Part shown: piece by piece, positions 47,065-57,060 of the stretch
How the letters are laid out: each line of letters starts with the position of its first letter
Numbering within the stretch: position 1 is the first letter of the stretch
NCBI RefSeq assembly: GCF_016909175.1
Contig: NZ_JAFBFI010000010.1
Span: 95,738 to 159,737, forward strand
DNA length: 64,000 nucleotides
From: Peribacillus deserti
GTDB lineage: Bacteria > Bacillota > Bacilli > Bacillales > DSM-1321
Reading direction: 5' to 3'
Program-made: the position numbers and the translations under genes
Notes under the pieces: model-generated
Database searches by the model: none
What the model was told of the DNA's origin: nothing
What the model saw: only the letters and a program-made list of their open reading frames with translations

Positions 47065-48636
47065 TCAAGTTACAGGAATAATGATTTGCACCCGAGTGCC
47101 TTTGCCTACTTCACTTTGAATATGAATGGTACCTTTATGTTGTTGAATAATTTTTTCTGTAATCATAAAGCCTAATCCTGTTCCATCTTCCTTAGTTGTA
47201 TAGAAGGGTTTACCTACATTTCTAAGAACATGGTCTGGAATTCCAATGCCATTATCTTCTATGATAATCTGAATGGCGTCGCAATTCTTATATTTAATAT
47301 GAAAGTTTATGACCCCGCCATCTGGCATAGCTTCAAAGCTGTTTTTTAATAAATTAATAAACACCTGTTTGAGCTGATTACCTTCACAGAGAATGGGGAC
47401 ATATTCAGAAATGCACGTTAACTGGATATCCACGTTTTTGAAGTTGGATTCGGATTGAAAGAGAAGGACTACTTCTTCCACTAATTCCTTCATGTTTTGA
47501 ATTTTAAGATCGAATATCTGTGGTTTTGCCAGGTTGAGAAATTCACTGATAATCGAATTCATTCTGTTAATTTCAGAATGAATAATAGAATAATAATGCT
47601 TATGTGGCCCATCTTCTTCGCGGAGCATCTGAATAAATCCTCCAATTACCGTAAGCGGGTTTCGAATTTCATGGGCTACCCCTGCAGCTATTTCTCCGGT
47701 CACTTTTAACTTTTCCGAGTTACGCATATATTCATCCATGAGTTTCTTTTCCGTTACATCACGGATGATGGCCGCTATTGCGATCAAATCGTTTTGGCTG
47801 CCGTAAATGGGTGAAACGGTCGCCTCAGCTAATATAGAAGAGCCTGCCGTTGAAGATTGCCTGCTCAATTCTAGATCTCCAAAACTTTCTCCTGATTTAA
47901 CTTTTTCGATTACGTCTGATAGAAGATGAGTTTCATTGGCAAAAAAATCAGTGAAAGCAGTCTCTTCTTGATTTTGATGGGAGTACGAGAATATTCTTTC
48001 GAATGCCTGATTGACTTCTAAAATATAGCCCTGCTTATCCAATATGCAAACCGCATCTCTAGAGTATGTAAATAATGATTCAAAATATGACTTTGTAGAT
48101 TGCAGGTCTTTTTTTGCTCTTTGTTCATTTTCTGCTGCTTTATTCCATAATGCATTAGTAAAACGGAGCAAAATAAAGAGGAGAGTAGAAAGGAAAATTC
48201 CGAACAATATAAAATAGGGAAAATCTTCATAGCCTTTATAATCGAATGTATAGTTTTTGTTTATAGAATAGATAATGGTCAGCAGCAGGAGAGCAGCTAT
48301 GCTCGAAAACACTAACAGACCTGTACTTAAATAAAACGCCGAGATAATAACACCAGAATAAAGAAATAGATAATTTATTAAATCGGGGAATGCGACATTC
48401 AAATAAAACGTATATCCGAAAATAGAGATCAGTACCAGGTACATCATATACTGTGAAGGCATTTTTTTTACATAGAAAATAGAAAGCGCGAGACAAAGAA
48501 TTAATCCAACAGGAGGCCAGATAATCTTATAATCTTGCTCATAAATAATATAAAATAAGTAATCTAAAATATTAATAAGCCACAAAAATTCAATCATTGA
48601 TTTATTTCGTTTGTGCCTGAGAGCCTTCTTATCCAT
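47065..48636 (-). CDS. Membrane-bound PAS sensor histidine kinase (sporulation-kinase type)
   Basis: A 523-residue kinase. The N-terminal 165 residues hold about six hydrophobic spans without a sizeable external domain. One PAS domain follows (SRDAVCILDKQGYILEVNQA), then HisKA (GVAHEIRNPLTVIGGFIQML) and HATPase (FINLLKNSFEAMPDGG, GTGLGFMITEKI). It is an orphan kinase at the position of kinD in B. subtilis, but its multi-span N-terminus is more like KinB than KinD, so no symbol is given. Start 48636 follows AGAAAGGTG; a GTG nine bases earlier lies in that RBS. Feeding the Spo0A phosphorelay is likely. Confidence 0.83.
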   Translation of the reverse strand: MDKKALRHKRNKSMIEFLWLINILDYLFYIIYEQDYKIIWPPVGLILCLALSIFYVKKMPSQYMMYLVLISIFGYTFYLNVAFPDLINYLFLYSGVIISAFYLSTGLLVFSSIAALLLLTIIYSINKNYTFDYKGYEDFPYFILFGIFLSTLLFILLRFTNALWNKAAENEQRAKKDLQSTKSYFESLFTYSRDAVCILDKQGYILEVNQAFERIFSYSHQNQEETAFTDFFANETHLLSDVIEKVKSGESFGDLELSRQSSTAGSSILAEATVSPIYGSQNDLIAIAAIIRDVTEKKLMDEYMRNSEKLKVTGEIAAGVAHEIRNPLTVIGGFIQMLREEDGPHKHYYSIIHSEINRMNSIISEFLNLAKPQIFDLKIQNMKELVEEVVLLFQSESNFKNVDIQLTCISEYVPILCEGNQLKQVFINLLKNSFEAMPDGGVINFHIKYKNCDAIQIIIEDNGIGIPDHVLRNVGKPFYTTKEDGTGLGFMITEKIIQQHKGTIHIQSEVGKGTRVQIIIPVT

Positions 48637-48869
48637 AAATTGCACCTTTCTACAAAATCCAACAATATTCTTCCTTTATTCTACATAAACTGGAGAATTT
48701 ATACAAACTAATTAAATTATATGTAAGGTTTTATGAAATAACAACTCAGCTTTTTTAATTATTTGTAAAAATAACCCATATTTAAAATTAAAGTTAGAAT
48801 TATAGATTTACGTTAGCTTGTCTAAAAGCGGCGTGCCCTTCATATACATCCATTAGAGGGGGAGAATCT

Positions 48870-49925
48870 ATGAAAGTTAGATGGACCGGAGCCTTTCAAA
48901 TTTCTTCGGTATACATTGGCACAGTAGTCGGTGCTGGGTTTGCAACAGGAAGAGAGATTGTTGAGTTTTTCACCCGGTACGGTTTTTTTGGTTTATTAAG
49001 TATTATTGCTGCAGGGATGCTATTTATTTTTACTGGAACAAAGCTCATGCTTTTGGCATTAAAGACCGGTGCTAAATCGTATGAAGAATTTAATATATAT
49101 ATATTTGGCCAGACTTTTGGGCATTTATTAAATATCCTTTTTTTCGTTATGCTTCTGGGAGTCACTTCTGTTATGTTTTCTGGGGCGGGTGCGGTGTTCC
49201 AGGAACAGCTTGGCATAACAAAGACAGTAGGAGTCGTTTTGACAATGGGTCTTGCTTTGCTGGTGCTGCTTGGGGGAATCAAAGGTTTATTCGCAGTTAA
49301 TATTTTCGTAGTTCCCATTATGATCTTTTTTAGTGTTTTGATGTGTGTGCTTTCGTTAAAGGGCGGCGGAATATTAGATGTATTATTTATAACTCCTGAA
49401 ATGACCAGCTTCTGGGGCCCGATTACCTCTCCATTCCTTTACACAGCATTTAACCTTGCACTTTCACAGGCTGTGCTGGTCCCTGTAGCTTCGGATATTG
49501 GTGATGAAAAAACCATTAAGGCGGGTGCCATAATGGGAGGCCTGTTTCTTACACTTATATTAATTACCAGCCATATTTCATTAATCAGCCTGCCTGGGGT
49601 CACTCATTATGAAATTCCCACTGCAGAAGTCATGAAGCATATTGCCCGTAATTTTTACTGGATTTATATTTTGGTGGTTTATGGAGAGATCTTTACTTCA
49701 GTAATAGGCAATTTATTTGGATTAGAACGTCAGCTGAAATCTTATGTAAAGCTCCCTTCCATATGGATCCTCATCATGCTCTTTATAGCTTCCTATATAT
49801 TAAGCTTAATTGACTATGGGAATTTGCTTTCGTACTTATATCCGCTCTTTGGAAAGATAAGTGTTCTATTCCTGTTTTTGATATGGATGCGGGCAGGACG
49901 AGCAAATAAAAAAACGCCTGTATAG
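48870..49925 (+). CDS. ykvI: YkvI-family membrane protein
   Basis: A 351-residue integral membrane protein with about ten spans. It begins SVYIGTVVGAGFATGREIVEF, a motif shared with amino-acid/cation symporters of the APC superfamily, and has LLLGGIKGLFAVNIFVVPIM in the middle. B. subtilis YkvI is uncharacterised. AGAGGGGGAG precedes the ATG. It is a single gene with a bidirectional terminator. Confidence 0.82.
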   Translation: MKVRWTGAFQISSVYIGTVVGAGFATGREIVEFFTRYGFFGLLSIIAAGMLFIFTGTKLMLLALKTGAKSYEEFNIYIFGQTFGHLLNILFFVMLLGVTSVMFSGAGAVFQEQLGITKTVGVVLTMGLALLVLLGGIKGLFAVNIFVVPIMIFFSVLMCVLSLKGGGILDVLFITPEMTSFWGPITSPFLYTAFNLALSQAVLVPVASDIGDEKTIKAGAIMGGLFLTLILITSHISLISLPGVTHYEIPTAEVMKHIARNFYWIYILVVYGEIFTSVIGNLFGLERQLKSYVKLPSIWILIMLFIASYILSLIDYGNLLSYLYPLFGKISVLFLFLIWMRAGRANKKTPV

Positions 49926-49943
49926 AAAAACAGGCGTTTTAAC
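49908..49943. terminator. Bidirectional terminator between ykvI and the lipoprotein gene
   Basis: AAAACGCCTG / CAGGCGTTTT arms between converging genes. Confidence 0.9.
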
Positions 49944-49958
49944 TTCAAAAGCCAAGAC

Positions 49959-50633
49959 TTAATTAGCAGGCTTTTTCATGATGGTTTTGGCCATTTCTAG
50001 GAATGCAGAACGATAATCATTTTCCTTTTTTGTGAATATCGTTAGTTTAACTGGATTTTTTTCATCCTTTATTAAAATGACAGTTACATTATCCTCTTCA
50101 TTAGAAGCTTCAAATGCCTCTGCATTTTTCAGGTCGAATTTAGGCAAACCGGGAGTAGTGATTTTATCGGAAACAGCCATGAGCTGTGTTTTTGCCATTT
50201 CCTCTTCTTCCTCCCAGTTTGAATCTGCTGCAAGAAGTTCAATCCTCATAAATACACTATCCTGTGCCTTGAGAAATACGATATCTTTTTCAGGCTCTTC
50301 AGCGCTCAGTTCAAAGTCAGGAAGAACATACATCGAAAAATCCTGGTTATCGCTATTTTTTAAAAATGCTGTTTCTTGTTTATTTGCTCCATTGAGAGAA
50401 TACTGTAAATTTTGTTCCATAATGCGGATGCTGTTTTGTTTTTCGGAGGCAGCTGGTGTGTTTGCTGAATTTTCCTCTGCCTTTGAAGGCTGGCTTGCAG
50501 TGCGCTCAGCTTGCTCAGCTGCTGAACCCTCTGTCTCTTTCTTGGCTGAAGATTCCTGCTCAGAAGTGCCACAGCCTGCCAGTCCAAGGCATAGAATTCC
50601 TGTTCCGATTAATAGTTTGCTGAATTTTAGCAT
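49959..50633 (-). CDS. Hypothetical lipoprotein
   Basis: A 224-residue protein with a lipobox (LCLGLAGCGTSEQE; lipidated Cys21), then a low-complexity Ser/Glu/Ala/Lys linker to about residue 65 and a globular domain (IRIMEQNLQYSLNGANKQET, DFSMYVLPDFELSAEEPEKD). It would sit on the outer face of the membrane. TAGGAGG precedes the ATG. No family or function is recognised. Confidence 0.78.
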   Translation of the reverse strand: MLKFSKLLIGTGILCLGLAGCGTSEQESSAKKETEGSAAEQAERTASQPSKAEENSANTPAASEKQNSIRIMEQNLQYSLNGANKQETAFLKNSDNQDFSMYVLPDFELSAEEPEKDIVFLKAQDSVFMRIELLAADSNWEEEEEMAKTQLMAVSDKITTPGLPKFDLKNAEAFEASNEEDNVTVILIKDEKNPVKLTIFTKKENDYRSAFLEMAKTIMKKPAN

Positions 50634-50804
50634 AATATACCTCCTAAATGTGATTCACAGATGATCGTTTTCCTTCACTTCTTTATCTCTTCTATAACAG
50701 TAGACGAGCCTAAAGAGCGAATAGTTACAAAAACTATTAGAAAACATGTTCTTTCCTTATTATAAGAAAATTGTCAAATTTTGATAAGGGTAATTGGACA
50801 CAAT

Positions 50805-51428
50805 TTAGTACTGTCCACTTTCTAAAGGGAAGATTATCAATAGAAAGATATCAAATACCAAATGAGACAAGATTACTGCCGGTAAACTACGGCTCGCCTG
50901 AAAATGGAAGCCCCAAAACAACCCTGAAACGAGACCTGCTGCCACGAGTGCGGCATTTCTGGAATATAACATAGGCAGGGAATACAGTAGGGCGGATAAA
51001 AGAATACATGAATAAAACGAGAAATAGTGAGACAGCCTTTTTTGAATAAACCCCCTCCAGAACAGCTCTTCAGCTGGTATGAGCAGGAAAACTAAAACGA
51101 AATACTGCCATAATTCTTTTGGCTTGTAGTAGAAGTATAGCTGGTCTGCCGCATAAGAAAGATTTACTTTAAGGAAATTAAAGAAAACCAGCCCGGCATA
51201 AAAAAGTCCATAAAGAAGGAGGCCCGATATAGCCCCCAGCAGCAGATCTTTCACAGATAACTTTTTTATGTAAATCTCCCGGGCAGACAAAGTAAACAGC
51301 AAGAGGCATCCGCTCGCTGCTGTATAGATTCCCCAAAAATGCGGAATGGAAAGATAGCTGGCAAATATCCACAGATGAGCCAATAACAGCCCGATCCAAA
51401 GTTTCTTATCCTTCAAAATGGCAGGCAT
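50805..51428 (-). CDS. CPBP-family intramembrane glutamic protease
   Basis: A 207-residue, roughly six-span protein with the CPBP (Abi) catalytic motifs: EELFWRGFIQKRL (EExxxR) and a later FWGFHFQASRSLPAVILSHL containing the F..H histidines. Bacterial members mature peptides or help bacteriocin immunity; here there is no bacteriocin cluster, so the role is unknown. The RBS is AAAGGAA before the ATG. Confidence 0.82.
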   Translation of the reverse strand: MPAILKDKKLWIGLLLAHLWIFASYLSIPHFWGIYTAASGCLLLFTLSAREIYIKKLSVKDLLLGAISGLLLYGLFYAGLVFFNFLKVNLSYAADQLYFYYKPKELWQYFVLVFLLIPAEELFWRGFIQKRLSHYFSFYSCILLSALLYSLPMLYSRNAALVAAGLVSGLFWGFHFQASRSLPAVILSHLVFDIFLLIIFPLESGQY

Positions 51429-51493
51429 ACAAATTCCTTTCTCCCATCACAGGTAAATGAAAATAAGGACCTTAGGCAGGTCCTCGGCGTAAT

Positions 51494-51685
51494 CTATGCT
51501 TTTTCCGTAACTTTTACAATTTTATAATTTTTATGATTTACGACTGTCTTTTGTTCCAGCTCTAATTCTCGATAGTTATCCATATAGGTAAGATCAACTA
51601 TTACAGAGTTTTCATTGACTTTTTCTACAATACCCTGTAAACCATCGCGGAATTCAATCACATTTCCCACTTCTGCTTTTTTCAT
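51494..51685 (-). CDS. ykvS: YkvS-like small protein (DUF2187)
   Basis: A 63-residue protein, MKKAEVGNVIEFRDGLQGIV then NENSVIVDLTYMDNY and VVNHKNYKIV, the KOW-like SH3 fold of DUF2187/YkvS. Conserved in Bacillaceae, function unknown. AAGGTTGTG upstream is a modest RBS. Confidence 0.85.
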   Translation of the reverse strand: MKKAEVGNVIEFRDGLQGIVEKVNENSVIVDLTYMDNYRELELEQKTVVNHKNYKIVKVTEKA

Positions 51686-51916
51686 GAAATCACAACCTTC
51701 TATCGAAAGTGATATGTATTTATGCTAACAATTAATTAACAGTTTGCACTATTTTTCGGTATTCGTAAAGAGTTTTTGTTATTTTGCGAAAATAGATTTT
51801 TTATTGTTAATAGACCTATAGTAAGCGCTATCAATACAGGAATCAAGTATCTAGCATGAAAGAGCCTCATAAACATGGTAAAATAACCTAACACGGAAGC
51901 TAAAGGAGATCTGCAA

Positions 51917-52111
51917 ATGGACAAAAACTTAGCTCAAGAATTATTAAATAAGTTAGCGAATCGAGAATTAAATGAAGTAACTGTGAGCAAAGATTCATTT
52001 CTGGTTTTTCGCGATGTTATCGTCAAGAGAGAAGATTTTAAACATTTTCGCGGAATTGCCCAGCATAATGGTGAAGTGATTTATCAATATTTAGATGAGC
52101 CGAGGAGTTAA
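51917..52111 (+). CDS. Small conserved-looking protein, function unknown
   Basis: A 64-residue protein starting MDKNLAQELLNKLANREL and containing FRDVIVKREDFKHFRGIAQH. AAGGAG lies 8 nt before the ATG. Its charged, helical-looking N-terminus and tidy RBS argue for a real gene. I do not recognise a characterised relative. Confidence 0.7.
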   Translation: MDKNLAQELLNKLANRELNEVTVSKDSFLVFRDVIVKREDFKHFRGIAQHNGEVIYQYLDEPRS

Positions 52112-52325
52112 TGTTCCCTGGCTTATTTTTTTGGGGCGCTGGGATGATTGTTTCTTATTATTTTACAAAATCTGAGTTTGGTACATCCGGCAGACCGAGG
52201 TTACTAATTGATACAAGTATATGTGAATAGGCAGCACCATAAGTAACAGAAGCCTCAGAATATCATAGTCAGCCCTGGTGTCCTAAATTTTTCCTTACTA
52301 TATATAATGTGACATCGAAACTACA

Positions 52326-52355
52326 AAACCCTGCCGCGTATATCCGGCAGGGTTT
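52326..52355. terminator. Terminator of the sigma-factor-like gene, bidirectional
   Basis: AAACCCTGCC / GGCAGGGTTT perfect 10-bp stem just after the stop at 52364. Confidence 0.85.
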
Positions 52356-52363
52356 CTTTAGAC

Positions 52364-52876
52364 TTACAATTCCTGATTGGAATGAATGTGCTTGATTTTT
52401 TTTAATGCAGATTTTCTCCAGGATTTAACGGCCTCTTTTGTAACATCATGCTCGAGCGCAATTTCCTCCAAACTTTGATGCTTATAAAAACCGATCAGCC
52501 ACTTTTGTTGATTGTGGGTTAAATTCTTGCAAAAATCATTTATTGCTTCCAGTGGGAAATAGATATCCTTATGCTTAATGTTTCGGTCCATATACTCCTC
52601 CGTTTTTTCCGTGAAAATTGCTGCAGCTTCCCATCTTTTCTCTTTATTAAGCTGATTCAGCATCCTTCCTTTGATAATAGAATAAGCAAAAGGCAAGAAA
52701 GGGCCTTTACTGTCACAATATTTCTCATTGGCTTCCCATAATGCGATCAAACCAATTTGGTAGTATTCTTCCGTTTCCTTATAGAGATTTAACGTTTTTA
52801 TGATTTTGTGAATCAGAGGAGTATACTGCTGTGCAGTGTGGTTGAAGTTTACCATATGTTTTCCAGTCGAAAGCAT
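52364..52876 (-). CDS. Sigma-70-family RNA polymerase sigma factor
   Basis: A 170-residue protein with sigma region 2 (EYYQIGLIALWEANEKYCDS, FLPFAYSIIKGRMLNQL) and region 4 HTH (SLEEIALEHDVTKEAVKSWR). The size and two-region plan resemble SigO-like or ECF-like minor sigma factors; the symbol is left blank. No anti-sigma gene is adjacent, which is unusual for an ECF sigma. An ATG at 52855 is an alternative start. Confidence 0.8.
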   Translation of the reverse strand: MLSTGKHMVNFNHTAQQYTPLIHKIIKTLNLYKETEEYYQIGLIALWEANEKYCDSKGPFLPFAYSIIKGRMLNQLNKEKRWEAAAIFTEKTEEYMDRNIKHKDIYFPLEAINDFCKNLTHNQQKWLIGFYKHQSLEEIALEHDVTKEAVKSWRKSALKKIKHIHSNQEL

Positions 52877-53168
52877 GCATTCCTGTATTCCCGGGTAAGT
52901 TCAGATTAAAGCAGGACCAATGGTCTGAGCCATTTTAGAAAAGTGTGTTTTAGGAGTGGAAAGAAGTGTGAAACAGACTTTTTCACCTGGTGAAAATAAC
53001 AATTTATAAGGACAATTTTGTTTAAATGATAGTCTTTAAATGATAATTAAATTTTCTGACTATTTAACAAAAAACTCAAAGACTAATTCTTTATCAAAAA
53101 AACATATTTTCTATAGAATACAGGGTAATGATATAAAGATATTCGAAAATCAGGAGGAGTTATTTTAA

Positions 53169-53906
53169 ATGAAATTTCAGGGAAAAACAGTAATCGTGAC
53201 TGGTGCTGGAAGCGGGATTGGCAAGGGAGTGGCCCTTGTGTTTGGCGGATTAGGAGCAAATGTGATTGTTGCTGAAAGAGATGATACAGGAATGGAAACG
53301 GAACAAATAATTAAAGAAAAAGGTGGAAATGGCCTATTTATAAAGACTGACGTAAGGAGCGAGGAACAAATAACATCTATGCTTTCAACAGCGATGGATA
53401 AATTCGGGAGGATAGATATTTTAATTAACAATGCAGGTGTGTCAAAGTTCAAAGCTATTTTCGATTTGTCTGTTTCGGAGTGGGACGATATTCTTCATAC
53501 TAATCTTAGAAGCATGTTTATCGCTTCGAAAGAGGCTGCCCGTTTAATGAAGAAAGGGGGGCGGATTGTAAATATTGCTTCAACAAGAGCATTTATGTCT
53601 GAGCCGGATTCGGAAGCTTATGCAGCTTCAAAAGGCGGCATTGTTGCCTTAACGCATGCACTGGCTGCAAGTCTCGGCAGGCTTGGCATAAACGTAAATT
53701 CTATTAGTCCTGGATGGATTGAAACGGGAGATTATGAAAAGCTCCGAGAAATCGATCATCTTCAGCACTTATCAAAACGGGTCGGTAAACCGGAAGACAT
53801 TGCAAAAGCCTGTCTTTATTTATGTGCCCCCGATAATGACTTCGTAACAGCGGAAAATATCGTGATCGATGGCGGAATGACAAGAAAAATGATCTATGAA
53901 TCCTAG
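53169..53906 (+). CDS. Classical SDR oxidoreductase
   Basis: A 245-residue short-chain dehydrogenase with the cofactor motif VTGAGSGIGKGVA (TGxxxGxG), NNAG, and catalytic Ser/Tyr/Lys in NIASTRAFMSEPDSEAYAAS-KGG. It ends with GGMTRKMIY. The substrate cannot be inferred. AGGAGGAG precedes the ATG; a terminator follows. Confidence 0.88.
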   Translation: MKFQGKTVIVTGAGSGIGKGVALVFGGLGANVIVAERDDTGMETEQIIKEKGGNGLFIKTDVRSEEQITSMLSTAMDKFGRIDILINNAGVSKFKAIFDLSVSEWDDILHTNLRSMFIASKEAARLMKKGGRIVNIASTRAFMSEPDSEAYAASKGGIVALTHALAASLGRLGINVNSISPGWIETGDYEKLREIDHLQHLSKRVGKPEDIAKACLYLCAPDNDFVTAENIVIDGGMTRKMIYES

Positions 53907-53918
53907 TCTATATAAAAA

Positions 53919-53963
53919 AGAAACGGCTTACCGGGCAGTATACACGCGGCAGGCCGTTTTTTA
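53919..53963. terminator. Bidirectional terminator between the SDR and PilZ genes
   Basis: AAACGGC and GCCGTTT outer arms with an imperfect interior and T-run. Confidence 0.75.
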
Positions 53964-53970
53964 ATTATCT

Positions 53971-54342
53971 TTAGTGCTGGTTTTTAATAAATTGTTTAAG
54001 TTCCTTGATAATCACCTGTTTAATTTCATCTTTAAAAACCGAGGTTCCGGAGACTGAAAAGCCATAGAGCCATTTGCCAAAATAAACTTTACTCCACACG
54101 AGTGTGCCTGGAAGAGAGAGCATTGTTTGATTTAATTTAAAACTCACGATGAGTTCTATATTTTCATCAACTGGCAATTCTAAGCCTGATTTAAACCTGA
54201 GACCGTTTGGGCTGATATCCAGGACTTCAATTTCTCCTTTTTTGCTTTTCCCTCCTATACCGTTCAATGACGAAATAGTAAAAAAACCGGCTAGAGGAGT
54301 TTGCAAAGCAAAACGAAAAGGTTCTGCTCTTTTATACTGCAT
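53971..54342 (-). CDS. PilZ-domain protein
   Basis: A 123-residue single PilZ domain. An arginine pair near the N-terminus (YKRAEPFRF) and DISPNGLRF (D/NxSxxG) are the c-di-GMP-binding elements, though the first is spaced differently from RxxxR. FGKWLYGFSV lies near the C-terminus. TTGGAGG 7 nt before the ATG fixes the start at 54342. It is a possible c-di-GMP receptor; no cyclase is nearby. Confidence 0.78.
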   Translation of the reverse strand: MQYKRAEPFRFALQTPLAGFFTISSLNGIGGKSKKGEIEVLDISPNGLRFKSGLELPVDENIELIVSFKLNQTMLSLPGTLVWSKVYFGKWLYGFSVSGTSVFKDEIKQVIIKELKQFIKNQH

Positions 54343-54640
54343 ATACAGTCCTCCAATATAAATCAATCTAATTCATTTTTACAAGATAAATTGGAAAATT
54401 TCAACTTATTTTCTTCCTATCTAAAGTACAGAGTAGAAGTGAAGATAATAAGCTTTTCTGCAAGCAAAGGTATTTGAATATGCTTCGATTGGTAAGCTGA
54501 TTTATTCTGTGAATTTTTAAAAAGAGTTTATGCTACATTGGCCCGTCATTGCATACCGATTTTTTTAGCCCATCCTTTAATCCAATTTATTCCGGAAATT
54601 TTGCTTAAACTCTAAATACAAGGATGGAATAGCAAGAGTG

Positions 54641-54728
54641 ACAGCGCCCCTGGTTTAAAACCCTAGCAGAATGGGTTAAAAAGAAATATACTGCTAAAGG
54701 TATATATCCTTGTTCCCCGGGCCTCTGT
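54641..54728 (+). other. Possible structured RNA region upstream of ptsH
   Basis: ACAGCGCCC and GGGCCTCTGT could close a stem around two hairpins (AACCC/GGGTT and ATATAC/GTATAT). A competing pairing, CAAGGAT (54619) with ATCCTTG (54706), is also possible. No known riboswitch class is recognised. Weak evidence. Confidence 0.2.
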
Positions 54729-54748
54729 GTTTGAAGGCACATATTAAT

Positions 54749-54762
54749 AGTAAACGCTTGCA
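54749..54762. promoter_or_regulatory. cre-like site upstream of ptsHI
   Basis: AGTAAACGCTTGCA matches the CcpA catabolite-response consensus (TGWAANCGNTNWCA) except at a flanking position. It lies about 80 bp upstream of the candidate promoter. Confidence 0.4.
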
Positions 54763-54841
54763 GGTTTCAGCCGTAAATGAAGTTGCTTTAGTTGTTGTAA
54801 TTTTTTAAACATTTTAAAACTTAAAAATTAGTTCATTAAGA

Positions 54842-54870
54842 TTGTCACTATATCTTCAAAGTGATATTCT
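54842..54870 (+). promoter_or_regulatory. Candidate promoter of ptsHI
   Basis: TTGTCA (54842-54847), 17 bp, TATTCT (54865-54870), leaving a leader of about 200 nt. Confidence 0.5.
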
Positions 54871-55075
54871 TTAAAAAAAGGGCGAGTTTTTACCCTTTAA
54901 TATACTATAGAAATAGATTTTCTTTCCGTTCAGAATGAAATTATATTCCTATGCAAAACTTGAACATAGATTTTTCTAAAATGGGAAACATTTAGAAGAA
55001 AAGCTTTGGCCGATTGAGGAATAAGTAAAAGCGGTTGTCAATCTATTTATTATTTTAAAAGGAGTCGAATATAAA

Positions 55076-55342
55076 ATGGCAGAAAAAACATTTACAGTTA
55101 CAGCAGATACGGGGATACATGCACGTCCAGCTACACTATTAGTACAGGCAGCAGGTAAATTTGATTCAGAGATCAACCTTGAATATAAAGGCAGAAAAGT
55201 TAATCTTAAATCTATCATGGGTGTTATGTCTTTAGGAATCGGACAAGGCGCTGAAATCAAAATCACGGCTGAGGGCAGCGACGAGCAGGATGCACTTAAC
55301 ACTCTTGAAGAAACTCTTAAAAGAGAAGGACTGGCTGAGTAA
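55076..55342 (+). CDS. ptsH: Phosphocarrier protein HPr
   Basis: An 88-residue HPr with the active-site GIHARPAT (His15, phosphorylated by Enzyme I) and [10 protein letters not shown] with Ser46, the HPr-kinase target that links sugar flux to CcpA. AAAGGAG precedes the ATG. The stop shares a base with the ptsI start. No ptsG gene is seen upstream, unlike in B. subtilis. Confidence 0.97.
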   Translation: MAEKTFTVTADTGIHARPATLLVQAAGKFDSEINLEYKGRKVNLKSIMGVMSLGIGQGAEIKITAEGSDEQDALNTLEETLKREGLAE

Positions 55343-57060
55343 TGGCAAGCATGCTAAAAGGGATTGCAGCATCAAATGGGATCGCAATCGCTAAAGCCTA
55401 TCGTTTAATTGAACCAGATTTAACTGTATCAAAACAAACGATAACCGCACCTTCTGAAGAAACAGCCCGTTTCCAGGAAGCAGTGAATATCTCTAAGAGT
55501 GAATTGCAAGCCATCCGTGATAATGCTGAAAAACAGCTGGGGTCTGATAAAGCTGCTATATTTGATGCGCATCTTCTTGTGTTAAGCGATCCAGAATTAA
55601 TTGCACCTATTGAAGATAAAATTCAAAACGAACAGGTAAATGCTGAATTTGCTTTGAAAGAAACAGCAGATATGTTCGTTATGATGTTTGAACAAATGGA
55701 CAATGAGTATATGAAAGAACGTGCGGCGGATATCCGCGATGTCACAAAGCGTGTACTTTCTCATCTTCTTGGAGTTCAAATTCCAAATCCAAGCATGATT
55801 TCTGAAGAGGTTATCATTATTGCTGAAGATCTAACTCCTTCTGATACAGCGCAGTTAAACCGTACATATGTAAAAGGGTTTACAACGAATATCGGAGGAC
55901 GTACCTCTCATTCAGCTATAATGGCTCGCTCAATGGAAATTCCAGCAGTGGTCGGTACAAAGGAAGCAACAGAATCCATTCAAAATGGGGACCTTGTGAT
56001 TGTGGACGGCATTAACGGAGAGGTTCACATTAATCCGACTCCTGAGCTGGTTCAGAAGTATGAACAAGAACATGCTGCCTACGGAGAGCAAAAAGCGGAA
56101 TGGGCGAAGCTTGTTAATGAAAAAACAGTATCAGCTGACGGGCGCCATGTAGAATTGGCTGCCAATATCGGTACGCCTAAAGATCTTGAAGGTGTTAAGA
56201 GCAACGGAGGAGAAGCTGTAGGGCTTTACCGTACAGAGTTCTTATATATGGGCCGTGACCAGCTGCCAACTGAAGACGAGCAATTTGATGCCTATAAAGC
56301 AGTGCTCGAAGGGATGGAAGGAAAACCTGTTGTTGTCCGTACTCTTGATATAGGTGGAGACAAGGAGCTTCCATACCTGGATCTTCCGAAGGAAATGAAT
56401 CCATTCCTGGGCTTCCGTGCTATCCGCCTATGTTTGGAAGAGCAAGATATTTTCCGCACTCAGCTTCGTGCTTTATTACGTGCGAGCAAATATGGCAATC
56501 TGAAAATTATGTTCCCGATGATTGCTACGCTTGATGAATTCAGACAAGCTAAAGCAATTTTGGAAGAAGAAAAACAAACTCTTCTTACTCAGGGTGTTGA
56601 AGTAGCAGACAGAATTGAGACTGGAATTATGGTTGAGATTCCGTCTACAGCTGTTATGGCAGACACATTTGCTAAAGAAGTCGATTTCTTCAGTATCGGA
56701 ACAAATGATTTAATTCAATATACAATGGCTGCAGACCGTATGAATGAACGAGTTTCATATTTGTATCAGCCGTACAACCCAGCTATTTTACGCCTTGTAA
56801 AAATGGTTATAGATGCAGCACATAAAGAAGGCAAATGGGCCGGAATGTGTGGAGAGATGGCAGGGGATGAAACGGCTATACCTTTACTTCTAGGATTAGG
56901 GTTAGACGAATTCTCCATGAGTGCAACCTCTATCCTGAGAGCGCGCTCTATAATTAAACGCCTGTCTCAGCCTGAAATGGAGCAGCTTGCAAACGAGGTT
57001 CTTGGGCTTAGAACAGCTGAGGAAGTTGTAAATGCCGTTCAGGCAGCTATCTCAAAATAA
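55342..57060 (+). CDS. ptsI: PTS Enzyme I
   Basis: A 572-residue phosphoenolpyruvate-protein phosphotransferase. The swivelling-domain His190 is in [16 protein letters not shown]-site blocks [39 protein letters not shown] and the cysteine in [11 protein letters not shown] are all present. Translationally coupled to ptsH. Its 3' UTR carries a structured repeat before the terminator. Confidence 0.97.
   Translation: MASMLKGIAASNGIAIAKAYRLIEPDLTVSKQTITAPSEETARFQEAVNISKSELQAIRDNAEKQLGSDKAAIFDAHLLVLSDPELIAPIEDKIQNEQVNAEFALKETADMFVMMFEQMDNEYMKERAADIRDVTKRVLSHLLGVQIPNPSMISEEVIIIAEDLTPSDTAQLNRTYVKGFTTNIGGRTSHSAIMARSMEIPAVVGTKEATESIQNGDLVIVDGINGEVHINPTPELVQKYEQEHAAYGEQKAEWAKLVNEKTVSADGRHVELAANIGTPKDLEGVKSNGGEAVGLYRTEFLYMGRDQLPTEDEQFDAYKAVLEGMEGKPVVVRTLDIGGDKELPYLDLPKEMNPFLGFRAIRLCLEEQDIFRTQLRALLRASKYGNLKIMFPMIATLDEFRQAKAILEEEKQTLLTQGVEVADRIETGIMVEIPSTAVMADTFAKEVDFFSIGTNDLIQYTMAADRMNERVSYLYQPYNPAILRLVKMVIDAAHKEGKWAGMCGEMAGDETAIPLLLGLGLDEFSMSATSILRARSIIKRLSQPEMEQLANEVLGLRTAEEVVNAVQAAISK

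Noticed and set aside
50032..50664. 210-codon plus-strand frame over the lipoprotein gene
   Set aside because: Antisense to a gene with a clear lipobox and RBS; Ser/Phe-rich composition typical of shadows.
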